Assembly (NCBI GenBank): GCA_007693595.1
Contig: REDI01000056.1
Coordinates: 23,823 to 87,822 of the forward strand
DNA from: Deltaproteobacteria bacterium
Lineage (GTDB): Bacteria > Myxococcota_A > UBA796 > GCA-2862545
Reading direction: 5' to 3'
Length of the DNA: 64,000 nt
In this document: positions 10,501 to 18,587 of the stretch, piece by piece
Layout: each line of letters begins with the position of its first letter
Numbering within the stretch: the stretch's first letter is position 1
Notes under the pieces: model-generated
Seen by the model: the letters and a program-made list of their open reading frames with translations, nothing else
Database searches by the model: none
What the model was told of the DNA's origin: nothing
Translations under genes and position numbers: made by a program

Positions 10501-11046
10501 TGGGGGCGGATCCTGGTGGCGTCCGACCAGCTCCGGCAAGCTACGCAGGTGCTCGGCCAGGTCTGCAATCTCGCGACCACTGCGCGCCTCCCCCTCATCG
10601 CCGAGCACGCCCGGAGCCTATTGGCCGAGGCCCTCTGGCTCGCGGGCAAAGACGGTGAGGCCCGCGAGCTCTACCACCGTGCCCTTCAACGGGTTCTCAG
10701 TACCGGGGATATGCCTACGCTGCTGGACCTCTGCCGCTCCCGAGCACGAGTGGCCGGTCGCTATGCTGATCCGGACGATCTCTTCGAGCCCGTTCGCGAG
10801 TTGCTGATCCGCGAGCCCGCAGAGCTGGCTCGTGCCGAGTGGCTCATCGCATCAGCTCAGCACGCTCGCGAGCAGAAAGGCCAAGACGGCCCGCTGTGGC
10901 ACCGCGCCCGCAACCTGGTACGCGACATGGCCGACCAGCTCACCGAGATCGATCGCAGCGCGCTTCGCGTGCACCCCTGGGCACGCCAGATCCGACAGCA
11001 CCTCGACGATCCCGAGAGTGTCATCCCTGAGCGCGACCTCCTCTGA
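7582..11046 (+). CDS. Ser/Thr kinase - ATPase - TPR signalling protein (second of pair)
   Basis: This is a paralogue of the preceding protein with the same domain order. Kinase residues: Lys46, H-R-D-L-K-S-A-N (Asp140), D-F-G at 158-160, A-S-P-E-Q at 183-187. The ATPase region begins at L-V-G-R-E (about 297); its P-loop is G-M-E-G-A-G-R-T-S (323-331), again with Arg where Lys is normal. TPR-like helices fill the C-terminal 550 residues, with a closing segment (A-L-R-V-H-P-W-A-R-Q-I-R) nearly matching that of its partner. The GTG start sits inside GTGA, overlapping the upstream stop by 4 bases, which supports coupling and perhaps complex formation. Regulated targets are unknown. Confidence 0.92.
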   Translation: MSPRPANLELPKEIGPYRVLRSIARGGSGQVFEVEDPISGEHLALKLLMNRRASYARFYREYEAASRLNHPNIIRVYHFGIVDGMPWQTMELVTGTPVQPYVMRKGRPGDPRRIDEAIRLAHDIAGALHHLHRRGLIHRDLKSANLLVLPDGRIKLIDFGSTRVLDGVRLTRDGDFVGTFAYASPEQLLGQRVDGRADLYSLGILLYRLCTGKRPFEHDDPNRLARMHLHDPPPSPRQLFPSIPEALDELILALLSKRPEDRPSSGKRVARALEKIAGRPLVLPGTLELEDSANRLVGREAQQEALRGFLDREEPGSLALIAGMEGAGRTSILRAAGSDASNRGWLVYRAVLSPGKDVVSIALVLRQILDALPDPSPPSIGQARVLLDLVSKGWDLRTAARREALQKAGTILLRAATTQTERPLVLLIEGLHHARPVVLDWLRDVKRALARTKTSVQFLVAIDPVQDRGHLKVRERFEEDLWVTLDALDAHQVGLLVGALLHRRPPPPMLATRIYEASGGLPVYVEDVVRALVEEGLLQEQLSDPNRLEWAQRQDMAIPVPDQAREAVLEAYRPLPALQRRALQALAYLDEQATVREVATGLGWSPQELSPVLASLRANGWIEPGGDHPDAALRWRQNLSRQVVRKICPPDRRRIIMELISRASALTRRSLAQVELLLETEQIGEAVESAIVQAQALLAEDRPLTALNLLTPVVQKVTGHHRIPMARLARLYLLHARALVIVRPLDPELRLSLKRAASFGRGDLFAAETSVTLATLQRRIGHLDNYRRHLSEAWKQARHVDPPPTTAIEIAVELGLSNLSAGDQERASQWFERAKQTAERRPEPRMLAFAEAGFAHLRLARGELRSAEAASLAALQLFEKAYDTAGLTLALPVWSQVMRHQGRFSESIDLLTRILPSLRPRENLSPYVTLLVALAWQEVELGRLGRAQECIDELAATVSSGEMLVLRLEARLAWGRILVASDQLRQATQVLGQVCNLATTARLPLIAEHARSLLAEALWLAGKDGEARELYHRALQRVLSTGDMPTLLDLCRSRARVAGRYADPDDLFEPVRELLIREPAELARAEWLIASAQHAREQKGQDGPLWHRARNLVRDMADQLTEIDRSALRVHPWARQIRQHLDDPESVIPERDLL

Positions 11047-11106
11047 ACCCCATGAGGGTGGCGGTCTGTACCTACCCAAGCGCCCTGTAGAGGCTATGAC
11101 AAGGGC

Positions 11107-11580
11107 ATGGATTTCACGCCCCTCGCCTCTCGCGCCCGCTGGCTCTTCCACCTCAACGCCTTGGTGCGCCTGCTCTTCCTCGGCCCACCCCTGTGTGTCG
11201 GGGCTGGGATCGGGCTGAGCTTCGTGGTCAGCCCCCTGGTGGCCATCGGGATCGCCGGGACCCTGGGGCTCTCGATGACGATCGCAGCGATCTGGTTTCC
11301 CAGCTTGGCCTTCGACCGCTGGGGCTACACGCTCACCGACCGCGAGCTGATGATCCAGCACGGCGTGATCGTCCGTCAGCTCACTGCGATCCCCGCGGGT
11401 CGCATCCAGCACGTCGACACCCACCAAGGCCCGATGGACCAGCTCTTGCGCCTCGCCTCCGTGCACGTCTACACCGCCTCTGGGCTGGGGAGCGACGGGG
11501 TGATCCCGGGGCTCGACCTGACGGAGGCGGAGCGGCTCCGGGATCGGCTCATGGCCACTGAGGGCGACGATGGCGTCTGA
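11107..11580 (+). CDS. bPH2-domain membrane protein, YdbS-like
   Basis: Two adjacent hydrophobic helices (about residues 18-65) are followed by a bacterial PH-like (bPH2, DUF304) domain, seen in the pattern R-W-G-Y-T-L-T-D-R-E-L, G-V-I-V-R-Q-L-T-A-I-P, R-I-Q-H-V and the closing V-H-V-Y-T-A-S-G. This is the usual YdbS layout. In Firmicutes the YdbS/YdbT pair is linked to bacteriocin resistance; whether that holds here is unknown. The 3' end overlaps the next gene by 11 bases, so the two form an operon, as in other bacteria. Confidence 0.85.
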   Translation: MDFTPLASRARWLFHLNALVRLLFLGPPLCVGAGIGLSFVVSPLVAIGIAGTLGLSMTIAAIWFPSLAFDRWGYTLTDRELMIQHGVIVRQLTAIPAGRIQHVDTHQGPMDQLLRLASVHVYTASGLGSDGVIPGLDLTEAERLRDRLMATEGDDGV

Positions 11581-13153
11581 GGACGCCCCTTGGAGGGATC
11601 TGCACCCCGCCTCGATCGTGGTCAATCTGCTCCCACGAGCCTGGCGGGTCCTCCGGAACTTCTGGCCGCTGGCCCTCGCCCTGCTCTGGCGAGGAACCAG
11701 CGAAGACGGTTCTGTCCTGTGGATCGGCCTGTTCGACGTGGCGGTCATCTCCCTCTTCTTTGTGCTCTCGGTCGGCGGCACGGTCTGGCACTGGCTGACC
11801 CTACGCTACCGCGTGCACGCGTCTCGTCTCGAGATCCGGACGGGTTTGATCAACCGTCAGATCCGCACGATCGATCCCGCCCGGATCCAGAACGTCGAGC
11901 TCGTGTCCAACCCCTTCCACCGAGCCACCTCCCTGGTCGAGGTCCGGATCGAGACCGCCTCGGGTTCCGAAGTCGAAGGGCTCCTCTCGGCCTTGACCCT
12001 CGAGGAGGCCGAGGAGCTCCGCGGGGAGCTGGTGCGACTTCGAGATGCCCAGCGGCGCCAGTCCAAGGACGAGACCTCCCGAGAGGTGCTGGTCGCGCCC
12101 GGCTTCAGCGAGCTCCTCACCTACGGGGCGACCGCGGGTCGGATCGGCGCAGCCGTCGTGTTGCTGGGTTTGGGCTTCGAGATGGTGACCTGGCTCGCGC
12201 CGGAGCGCATCGCCTCGCTCTCGGTGGGTGTCTTTGGGCTGCAAGGGGTCGCGATGGGGCTCGTGGTGATCACGGGCGCCTGGCTGATCGGCATGGCGAC
12301 CACCGTCGCTCGACACTGGGGCTTCACCTTGAGTCGGGGCGAGCGCGCACTGGCCGTCGAAGCTGGCTTGTTTACCCGCCGTCGGCTGGAGCTTCCGCTG
12401 GTCAAGGTCCAGCTGGTGATGACCTCCGAGACCCTCCCTCGACGCTGGCTAGGCTTCGGCACGCTGACGGTCGAGACCGCCGCCGCACGATCGGGCGAGG
12501 GCGGCACGGAGCACCACGCCGCGCTGGCGCCCTACGTCCCGGCGGATCAACTCCCGATCCTCGCCCGGGTGGCGATCCCAGATCTCGACGTCGATCCCTG
12601 GTCGATCGAGCTACGACGCCCCCATCGTCGCGCCCTGGCCCGGATCCTCGTGCGCCGGACCATCCAGCTCCTCGGCCTCACCGCGCTCTTGGCGTGGTGG
12701 GCGGGCCCGTGGGGCTGGCTGAGTCTGGGTCTGATCCTGCCGCTGGGATGGTGGGTGGCCTGGCTGGATCACCAGCATCAAGGTTGGCAGATCACCCCTC
12801 GGGTGGTGATCGCGCGACACGGCTACCTCAACCGCCGAGTCCACATCGTGAGCCGCAGCCGCCTGCAGTCCGTCGCCGCAGCCCAGGGTCCGCTCCTTCG
12901 GCGTCTGGGCCTCGCCAACGTGGTGGTTCGGGTCGCTGGTTCCTCGGTGGGACTGCCCATCATGTCGTGGGGAGAAGGCCGCGCCCTGGTGCGAGAGCTG
13001 GCCGATCCTCCGCCACGCCCCACAGATCACGACGCGGAGCGCGCCCTCGCCTGGCTCGACCAAGAGCCAGGGCCCCCGCCAGAGGAAGACGGTCCGGGGC
13101 CCCAGCCGCACGCCCCGGTTCCCCCGGCGCTCGAGGAGGCCGACGATGGGTAG
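11570..13153 (+). CDS. Multi-bPH2-domain membrane protein, YdbT-like
   Basis: The 527-residue protein alternates pairs of transmembrane helices with bPH2 domains. Three repeats of the signature are visible: R-L-E-I-R-T-G-L-I-N-R-Q-I-R-T-I with R-I-Q-N-V-E; a middle copy near A-V-E-A-G-L-F-T-R-R-R-L-E-L-P; and a C-terminal copy with A-R-H-G-Y-L-N-R-R and R-L-Q-S-V. Three bPH2 copies fit YdbT. The C-terminal 50 residues are Pro-rich and acidic. It overlaps the upstream YdbS-like gene by 11 bases and the downstream small gene by 8 bases, indicating one transcription unit of three genes. Confidence 0.85.
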   Translation: MASEDAPWRDLHPASIVVNLLPRAWRVLRNFWPLALALLWRGTSEDGSVLWIGLFDVAVISLFFVLSVGGTVWHWLTLRYRVHASRLEIRTGLINRQIRTIDPARIQNVELVSNPFHRATSLVEVRIETASGSEVEGLLSALTLEEAEELRGELVRLRDAQRRQSKDETSREVLVAPGFSELLTYGATAGRIGAAVVLLGLGFEMVTWLAPERIASLSVGVFGLQGVAMGLVVITGAWLIGMATTVARHWGFTLSRGERALAVEAGLFTRRRLELPLVKVQLVMTSETLPRRWLGFGTLTVETAAARSGEGGTEHHAALAPYVPADQLPILARVAIPDLDVDPWSIELRRPHRRALARILVRRTIQLLGLTALLAWWAGPWGWLSLGLILPLGWWVAWLDHQHQGWQITPRVVIARHGYLNRRVHIVSRSRLQSVAAAQGPLLRRLGLANVVVRVAGSSVGLPIMSWGEGRALVRELADPPPRPTDHDAERALAWLDQEPGPPPEEDGPGPQPHAPVPPALEEADDG

Positions 13154-13493
13154 CAACGGCCCCGGCAAGGAGCGCCCCGTCCCCGGTGGCCGACTCCGGC
13201 CAGCCAAGACTCCGGCGCGCCGCCCGCGCACTCCGCACCCCACCACGCTGTCGAGAGACGATCTCGAGGCGCTGCTCGAGCCGATCGCCGTCGACGCCCT
13301 CCAGGGTGGGCTGGCCGACCGAGACACGGCGGGGAGAGTCCGCACCGCCCTTCGTGCGGAGCTGATCCGTCGCGGGCTGGACAAGGCACGGATCCAGGTC
13401 GAGGTCCAGGGCACCACCCTGCACGTCGCGATCCTGCAGCCCGGCGAGGGGCCGAGGGTAGAGCGGGTCGCGATCGAACTGAACAGCCCCTAA
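13146..13493 (+). CDS. Hypothetical protein coupled to the YdbS/YdbT-like pair
   Basis: This 115-residue protein has a basic, Pro/Arg-rich N-terminal third and a C-terminal part with helix then two strands (I-Q-V-E-V-Q-G-T-T-L-H-V-A-I). No signal peptide, membrane segment or recognisable motif is seen. The start overlaps the preceding gene by 8 bases and codon use is like its neighbours, which supports it being real. The basic N-terminus could bind nucleic acid or membrane phospholipid, but that is speculation. Confidence 0.6.
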   Translation: MGSNGPGKERPVPGGRLRPAKTPARRPRTPHPTTLSRDDLEALLEPIAVDALQGGLADRDTAGRVRTALRAELIRRGLDKARIQVEVQGTTLHVAILQPGEGPRVERVAIELNSP

Positions 13494-13606
13494 GGAGCAG
13501 CTGGGAACAAGACCGCGACCCCTTCCTCGTCCCCTCGCGATCCTGACCTCCCTTGTCGGTGGGCGTCGAGCCCTGCTACCGTCAGGACGTCAGCCAAGAG
13601 AGGACT

Positions 13607-13978
13607 ATGATCGGCAGAATGGCGCTCTTCTCCACGGTCCTCTCGCTGTTCGGGTGCGGCCCCCCGGCGACTGCGGAGTGGCTCGTCGAGGGCGAGATCA
13701 TCGAGGTGCGTCGCCGCGAAGGGATCAAGCGACCCCAAGATCGCCCCCCGCCCAAGATCACCGAGGTCGTGCTCTCGGTAGAGCGGGTGGCGCGCGGCTC
13801 CCAGCCAGCCGACGACGCGACCTGGAGGCGCGCGCTCGCCTCGTCCAAGAGCCGCGAGAGCGACCACTACGTCTTTCGCAAGGTGGGCTCACCACACCTT
13901 CATGTCCCGGATTCGGGGCCGATCGCACTGGTCGTCGATGGCGCCGGCGCGATCCGAGAGGTTCGCGAACGGCCCTGA
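13607..13978 (+). CDS. Small putative lipoprotein
   Basis: The ATG at 13607 follows an AAGAGAGGA ribosome site and gives a 123-residue protein beginning with a hydrophobic signal and a lipobox-like L-F-G-C. A longer frame begins 18 codons upstream but would bury the signal peptide. The mature part is charged, with no known domain; it contains a beta-rich segment (I-T-E-V-V-L-S-V-E-R-V) and ends in E-V-R-E-R-P. Function unknown. Confidence 0.6.
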   Translation: MIGRMALFSTVLSLFGCGPPATAEWLVEGEIIEVRRREGIKRPQDRPPPKITEVVLSVERVARGSQPADDATWRRALASSKSRESDHYVFRKVGSPHLHVPDSGPIALVVDGAGAIREVRERP

Positions 13979-14033
13979 CCGAGCCCCTCTTTCGGGATCA
14001 CTCACGTTGAGGGCAGAGGGTCTGGATCGCGCC

Positions 14034-14447
14034 TCAGCGAACGAAGACCAAGACCGCATCTTCGGATAGGGGGGAGCAAGCGAGCTCCCCCCTCTCGACG
14101 GAGCACTCCAAGATGAAGTCCTCGCCGAGGTCAATCCTGTATTCCCGCGGCTCCACGCGCTCCCAGGTTCCGGTGTCAGAATACTCGTAAACCGATTCTT
14201 CGCCACCCTCGTTTACTGTAGCCTTATTCGAAAGGGTCGACGCCCCTTCTCGGTCATTCGAGAGGTAGAACTGCGCCGTGATGCTGTAGCCTTCGCCATC
14301 GTCGTAGGCATAAGGCAAGTCATAGACTTCGCTGTCGTAGGTCATCGAAGAGCCGACCCAGTCACCTACGAACGCGCCATCGCCAGAGCAGGCCGTCGTG
14401 GTCAGGGCGATACCGGAGAGGGCAGGAATAAGAAAGTCACGCTTCAT
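14034..14447 (-). CDS. Small lipoprotein, duplicated pair member A
   Basis: A 137-residue lipoprotein with signal peptide and lipobox L-T-T-T-A-C followed by S-G-D-G. The mature region has a G-D-W-V-G motif, beta-rich repeats, an acidic character, the segment G-T-W-E-R-V-E-x-R-E-Y-R-I and a terminal V-F-V-R. All of these recur in the neighbouring lipoprotein at 14522-14944. The start was set at the ATG at 14447, which has GGAG upstream and begins the signal peptide. Two Cys near the C-terminus are conserved in both. The G-D-W x G fold is reminiscent of small beta-barrel secreted proteins, but no family is assigned. Confidence 0.75.
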   Translation of the reverse strand: MKRDFLIPALSGIALTTTACSGDGAFVGDWVGSSMTYDSEVYDLPYAYDDGEGYSITAQFYLSNDREGASTLSNKATVNEGGEESVYEYSDTGTWERVEPREYRIDLGEDFILECSVERGELACSPLSEDAVLVFVR

Positions 14448-14521
14448 GGGAGATCTCCGAACTATTGGGGTAGCGAAATCGCCGGTACTGCGGTTCCACA
14501 CGTTGGCCAGGGGCGCGCTTC

Positions 14522-14944
14522 TTACCGAACGAAGACGAACGCCTGATCCGAGTCACCAGGCGCCTCGACCGCGCAGGTGAGCGAATCGCTGTCAGCGGAG
14601 CAGTCGAGGGCGACCTCATCGTCGTTGAGTTCGATGCGGTACTCCCGTCGCTCGATGCGCTCCCAGGTGCCACCGCTGGGATAGTCGTAGGTCGACGTCG
14701 CGCCATCTTCGACGTACTCTATTCGGTACGTGATGACGGTGGTCCCGTCATCGCGGTTCGTGAGTAGCCAGTTCAAGCGATCGACATCGTCGCCATACTC
14801 ATACTCCAAGGGCAGTTGATAGGTCGCGCCGTCGTAGATCAGCGTGGCCCCAACCCAATCTCCCAAGAACACGCCATCGCCAGAGCAGGCCGTCGTGGTC
14901 AGGGCGAGGCCCGACATCGCGGGGATCAAGAACTCTCTATTCAC
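14522..14944 (-). CDS. Small lipoprotein, duplicated pair member B
   Basis: Paralogue of the adjacent lipoprotein. It shares the signal peptide (F-L-I-P-A-M-S-G-L-A-L-T-T-T-A-C), G-D-W-V-G, G-T-W-E-R-I-E-R-R-E-Y-R-I, two late Cys residues and the terminal F-V-F-V-R. The start is the GTG at 14944, preceded by GGAGGACC; an upstream ATG adds 12 residues unlike a signal peptide. Both genes contain an identical 36-base stretch over the lipobox (14375-14410 and 14872-14907), pointing to a recent tandem duplication or conversion. Function unknown; outer membrane or inner membrane anchoring is inferred. Confidence 0.75.
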   Translation of the reverse strand: MNREFLIPAMSGLALTTTACSGDGVFLGDWVGATLIYDGATYQLPLEYEYGDDVDRLNWLLTNRDDGTTVITYRIEYVEDGATSTYDYPSGGTWERIERREYRIELNDDEVALDCSADSDSLTCAVEAPGDSDQAFVFVR

Positions 14945-15032
14945 TCGGTCCTCCAGCGCGGGCGCTTCGGCCCCAGGCACCAGCCCGTAACACGCCCTAA
15001 GGGAGCCGCACTTAGAGAACGAAGAGGACCGC

Positions 15033-15608
15033 TCAGACGGCTTGCCCGCGGAGGTGCTGCTCTAAGAAGGGGAGCCGATCATTGCCAAAGTACATGGCCC
15101 CTTCGACGAAGAAGGTTGGCGCTCCGAAGATACCGCGCTTCTCGGCCTCGATCGTGGCGTCGATGAGGGCTTGCTTGACCTCGGCCTGGTGAGCGCGGGC
15201 CAGCGCAGAGGAGCCGATCAGGTCGACGAGCAGATCGGGATCCGAGATGTCTCGGCCCTCGCCCCAGTGGGCGTGGAAGATGCGGTGCATCACAGCGAAG
15301 TGTTCTTCGTCTTGCAGAGCGATCAAGGCCCTCATGGCGGTCAGGGAGTTGACCGGGAAGGCGGCGGGCCATGTGAACGGCACCCCATAATAGCGCGCCC
15401 AGCGGTGCAGGTCCTGCAAGAGGTACCGCCCCCGCGCCGGCAGCGAGGCGGGGGGCTGGTTGCCGATGGACTTCATGAGGCCGCCGAGGAAGAAGGGGCG
15501 GGGCACGAGCTCTGCCTCGCAGTCCGCAGCGATGGCTTCGATGCGGGTGCTCGCGAGATAGCTGAACGGACTGACGACGTCGTAGTAAAACTCCACCACC
15601 TTACCCAA
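15033..15608 (-). CDS. HCCA-isomerase/DsbA-family (kappa-class GST-like) protein
   Basis: The protein has the 2-hydroxychromene-2-carboxylate isomerase pattern: N-terminal strand then D-V-V-S-P-F-S-Y-L-A with the catalytic-type Ser, a P-F-F-L-G-G segment, the helical insert, and the C-terminal G-I-F-G-A-P-T-F-F-V with cis-Pro followed by F-G-N-D-R-L. About 191 residues is normal. Known relatives isomerise aromatic degradation intermediates using glutathione, but many homologues act on unknown substrates. Start TTG at 15608 is preferred because GGAGG lies five bases upstream; a GTG two codons earlier is the alternative. No aromatic pathway genes are nearby. Confidence 0.85.
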   Translation of the reverse strand: MGKVVEFYYDVVSPFSYLASTRIEAIAADCEAELVPRPFFLGGLMKSIGNQPPASLPARGRYLLQDLHRWARYYGVPFTWPAAFPVNSLTAMRALIALQDEEHFAVMHRIFHAHWGEGRDISDPDLLVDLIGSSALARAHQAEVKQALIDATIEAEKRGIFGAPTFFVEGAMYFGNDRLPFLEQHLRGQAV

Positions 15609-15707
15609 GAGCACCTCCGCGTGGGGCCTGCGTATCCCGAAGCACAGGTCATGGCAGCGCGAGAGGGCTGCTATGGGTTAAGAGCCTGAAAGACCCTAGG
15701 AGACCCT

Positions 15708-16451
15708 ATGAACCGAATCGCCGTCTTCGCGCTGACCGCCCTGCTGCCACTCGCGGCACTCGCCGGCCCCACAGTGCCCGACAAACAGCTCACCAAGCTT
15801 CCTCCCGACGTCATCCGCTCCTTCCAGGACGAAGCCGAGGCCGTCAAGGCGATCGACACCGAGATCGCCGAGGCCAAGGCCAAGGCGCAACAGCTCGAGG
15901 CGGACAAGCTGGAGGCGAAGAACACTCGCAGCGACGCCCGCTCCGACGTCTCCGACGCACGCAGCCAGGTCGGTGACGTGCGCAGCGCCACCCGCGACCC
16001 TATCGCCCAAGCCCGCGAGGAGGTCGATCGCAAGCGAGAGGCCCGGAAACAGGCCCGCGAAGAGGTCAAGCTCGCCAAGGACCGGCGCAAGACGGCCAAC
16101 AAGGCGTTCCGCTCCGCAAAGCAGCAGGTCAAGGCCGCCCGAAAGGCTCGAAAGTCGGCTATCTCCGATGCTAAACAAGACGTCACCGACGCCAAACAGC
16201 AGGTGAGCGCCGCCTCCGACGATCGAAGCCAGATCGACCGCCAGATCCGCGCCGCCAACGCCAAGGTCGCATGGCTCGAGGCTCGGCGTGAGCTCAAGGC
16301 AGCCAAGCTCGAGACCCAGCGCGCCCAAGCCGTGCTCCAGGCGGGCGAGTCGATCGATCTCTCCGCCTTCCAACAGGCCGAAGCCAAGGCGCAAGAGAAG
16401 GCCACCAGCCGCAAGGCCGCCTACGACAAGGCCTTGACTGAGGCTCAGTAA
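15708..16451 (+). CDS. Secreted coiled-coil protein
   Basis: The signal peptide (residues 1-19, ending A-L-A-G) is followed by about 220 residues of almost continuous heptad-type coiled coil rich in Ala, Lys, Arg, Asp and Gln, with repeated A-K, D-A-R-S and A-K-Q-Q-V blocks. There is no cysteine and no enzyme motif. Such proteins can be periplasmic structural rods or spacers. The AGGAGA ribosome site is 5 bases before the ATG. It converges with the ZnuA-like gene (16476-17423), with only 24 bases between stops. Confidence 0.75.
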   Translation: MNRIAVFALTALLPLAALAGPTVPDKQLTKLPPDVIRSFQDEAEAVKAIDTEIAEAKAKAQQLEADKLEAKNTRSDARSDVSDARSQVGDVRSATRDPIAQAREEVDRKREARKQAREEVKLAKDRRKTANKAFRSAKQQVKAARKARKSAISDAKQDVTDAKQQVSAASDDRSQIDRQIRAANAKVAWLEARRELKAAKLETQRAQAVLQAGESIDLSAFQQAEAKAQEKATSRKAAYDKALTEAQ

Positions 16452-16475
16452 GTCCCGAGTCGGCCCGCGACCGGA

Positions 16476-17423
16476 TCAGGGAGAGGCCTTCGCCTCGGCC
16501 ATCGCTCGCTCCAACGCGCTGATGTTCTGATGCAGTCCCATGAGCAGATCGTAGCGCTCGGTCCCCACAGAAAGTGGATCGAGCGCGACGTGTAAGACCC
16601 GGCGTGGCGCCTGGCCCTCCGCGGCGACCGTCCGAAGCGGCGTGGGCAGAGACTCGACGTCGCCGAAGGGCTCGTCCCAGACCAAGATCGGGCGCGAGGC
16701 TCCCTCGGCCGCATCGAGCAAGAGGCTGGCGGTGCGCGAGACCTCCACCGCGGTCTGCTCCCCTCGAGCCGGCAGGTGGGCGTGCGGGACATCGAGGCCT
16801 GCCCCTCGAAAGAGGTAGACGAAGGTCGGATGAGTCGACACGAGGGTCGGCTCCGAGGCGCCGAGCGCTGCTAGGCGCCTGGCGATCGGTTCGAGCTCGC
16901 CCTGGAGGCTCGCGAGCTCGGCATCGAGCTCCGAGGCGCGCGTAGGACGAAGCTCGCGGAGCGCGGCATGAAGGCGCTCCGCGTGGGCCCCGAGGGTCTT
17001 TGGCTCGAGCCAAGTGTAGGGGGCTGGGCCCGCGTGACTGTGTGCCGGGCCCTCCCCGTGGCGGTGGGTGGGCCCGTCCAAGCGGATGAGATCGATCCCA
17101 CGGGAGAGATCCACCGTGCGCGAGAGCGGCAGCGATGCCGTGGCGACCCAGGCTTCCAGACCCGCGCCGGCCAGGACGATCTGATCCGACTGACGGAGCT
17201 CGTCGATCGCGAGGGGGGAAGGTCGCCAACGGCGTGGATCTTCACCCACAGGAGGAAGCGTGCGCACCTCGACCAGATCCCCACCGATCCGCGCCGCCAA
17301 CCATGCGGCCGGCGCCGAGAGGGCCACGATCTGTACGGCGGGCTCGTCGGGTGAGGGACCTCGAGGGATGGGCTCAGCACACGACAGCCCAAGTAGCAAC
17401 GCACCGAAGACCCACCTGCGCAC
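16476..17423 (-). CDS. ZnuA/TroA-like metal-binding lipoprotein
   Basis: Cluster A-1/C9 solute-binding protein, 315 residues. GTG start with GGAGG upstream, signal peptide and lipobox G-L-S-C. It has the R-x-L-P-P-V-G-E-D-P-R-x-W-R-P-S motif region, a His-rich loop (T-H-R-H-G-E-G-P-A-H-S-H, near 118-130) typical of zinc-binding members, the long linking helix, S-T-H-P-T-F-V-Y-L, and V-W-D-E-P near the C-terminus. It should bind Zn2+ or a similar metal outside the inner membrane. It is 27 bases downstream of an FtsX-type permease, not of a ZnuB-type importer, so its partner may be unusual (see findings). Confidence 0.88.
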   Translation of the reverse strand: MRRWVFGALLLGLSCAEPIPRGPSPDEPAVQIVALSAPAAWLAARIGGDLVEVRTLPPVGEDPRRWRPSPLAIDELRQSDQIVLAGAGLEAWVATASLPLSRTVDLSRGIDLIRLDGPTHRHGEGPAHSHAGPAPYTWLEPKTLGAHAERLHAALRELRPTRASELDAELASLQGELEPIARRLAALGASEPTLVSTHPTFVYLFRGAGLDVPHAHLPARGEQTAVEVSRTASLLLDAAEGASRPILVWDEPFGDVESLPTPLRTVAAEGQAPRRVLHVALDPLSVGTERYDLLMGLHQNISALERAMAEAKASP

Positions 17424-17450
17424 TCGACCTCCCTGCAGTCCTCTCGCCCC

Positions 17451-18587
17451 TCAGCCTAACGCCCCGAGCAGCAGCACCGGCGCCACCCACGCGAACCCGG
17501 CAGCCAGGGAGAGGGCCACGCCCAGCAGGAGTCCCGCTTCGATAGCCACCAGCAGAGCGATCCAGCTCCGCGACGCCCCCAGGGTTCGGAGAAGGGCCAG
17601 CTCCCGCTCCCGCAGCCGACGCCAGAGCGCGAGCACCAGCGCGATCAGCGCGAGGGTACAGCCGGAGACGATCATCGACCAAGCGAGCAGCAGATCCCGC
17701 ACACGGACCAGCAGCTCGACGAGGACCGACACCACCCGCTCGGGCTGTACCGCCTGGAGCTCCGGGTGGTCCGCCCAGTCCCCGAGCGCCTGATCACGGC
17801 GCCGATCGTCCGGCGGAAAGACCAGTACGGCGGTCACCGGAAGCTCCTCGAGCGCCCCGTGGGCGTGGACACGGTCGAGGGTCTCGGGCGAGAGGTCGAC
17901 AGGGAGGAAGACCGACGCCCCCAGCCCAGGTGCCGCTTCGGAGCCGGCCGGCTCGTGCGCGTGCAGGATCCCCTCGATCGCGCGCAGGGTGAGCAGGTCG
18001 GCGTGGACCACCTCGTCGTCGGGGCTAGCCGACCAGCCGAGCACCCCCACCACCCGCAGCTCGACCGGCTGGGAGGTCCCCAGGTCGTAGGGCCGCACCC
18101 GATCGGATCGCAGCCGGTCGCCTACAGCGATCCCTGCCTGAGCCGCCAGCCCGGCCCCGACCACCACCTCGCCGAGGACCGCAGGGAGGCGACCCTGCAC
18201 GGGACGAAGCCCGCGGGCCTCGAAGTAGTCGGCGCTCGTCCCGACCAGCGGATGACCGCTCGCGCGATACCCCACCAGCACCGGAACGGCGCTCCCATAC
18301 CCGCGCGTCACCGCCTGGGCCGCGACGAAAAAGGGGACCCTGGGCTCGGCTTCGCCCCGAAAGTAGAGGGAGGCCAAGGTAACCTCGAAGGGACTGCCCC
18401 TGGGCGCGATAAGGACCGGAGTCCGCACCGCCCGCTCGACCATCACCGCCTCGATGTGGGACGCGGTCCGAACGGTCATCCCCGGCAGGCCCATGGCCAG
18501 AGCGAGCCCAAACACGACGACGACCGCTCGGATCGGGGTCGCCGCCAGACCCTTGCACGCCAAAGCCGCCGCGTGCCAGACGATCAT
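17451..18587 (-). CDS. FtsX/MacB-type ABC transporter permease
   Basis: A 378-residue permease with an N-terminal transmembrane helix (about 18-36), a large extracytoplasmic MacB_PCD-like domain, and a C-terminal membrane part of FtsX type (helices near 290-312, 340-360 and 355-375, with the E-R-E-L-A-L-L-R-T-L-G-A-S motif). The usual second and third helices before the last pair are short. The start ATGA overlaps the stop of the ATPase gene. Such permeases release or translocate lipoproteins, peptides or metallophores and do not import solutes. Co-transcription with a ZnuA-like protein suggests a metal-linked task. Confidence 0.85.
   Translation of the reverse strand: MIVWHAAALACKGLAATPIRAVVVVFGLALAMGLPGMTVRTASHIEAVMVERAVRTPVLIAPRGSPFEVTLASLYFRGEAEPRVPFFVAAQAVTRGYGSAVPVLVGYRASGHPLVGTSADYFEARGLRPVQGRLPAVLGEVVVGAGLAAQAGIAVGDRLRSDRVRPYDLGTSQPVELRVVGVLGWSASPDDEVVHADLLTLRAIEGILHAHEPAGSEAAPGLGASVFLPVDLSPETLDRVHAHGALEELPVTAVLVFPPDDRRRDQALGDWADHPELQAVQPERVVSVLVELLVRVRDLLLAWSMIVSGCTLALIALVLALWRRLRERELALLRTLGASRSWIALLVAIEAGLLLGVALSLAAGFAWVAPVLLLGALG

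Noticed and set aside
15009..15032. Remnant of a third copy of the small lipoprotein pair
   Set aside because: In-frame codons after the HCCA-type gene stop read A-V-L-F-V-L, like the lipoprotein C-termini, but only six codons match, which can be chance.
16476..17423. Complete zinc importer (ZnuABC)
   Set aside because: The ATPase and permease in the operon are of LolD/FtsX type, and no ZnuB-type permease is present.
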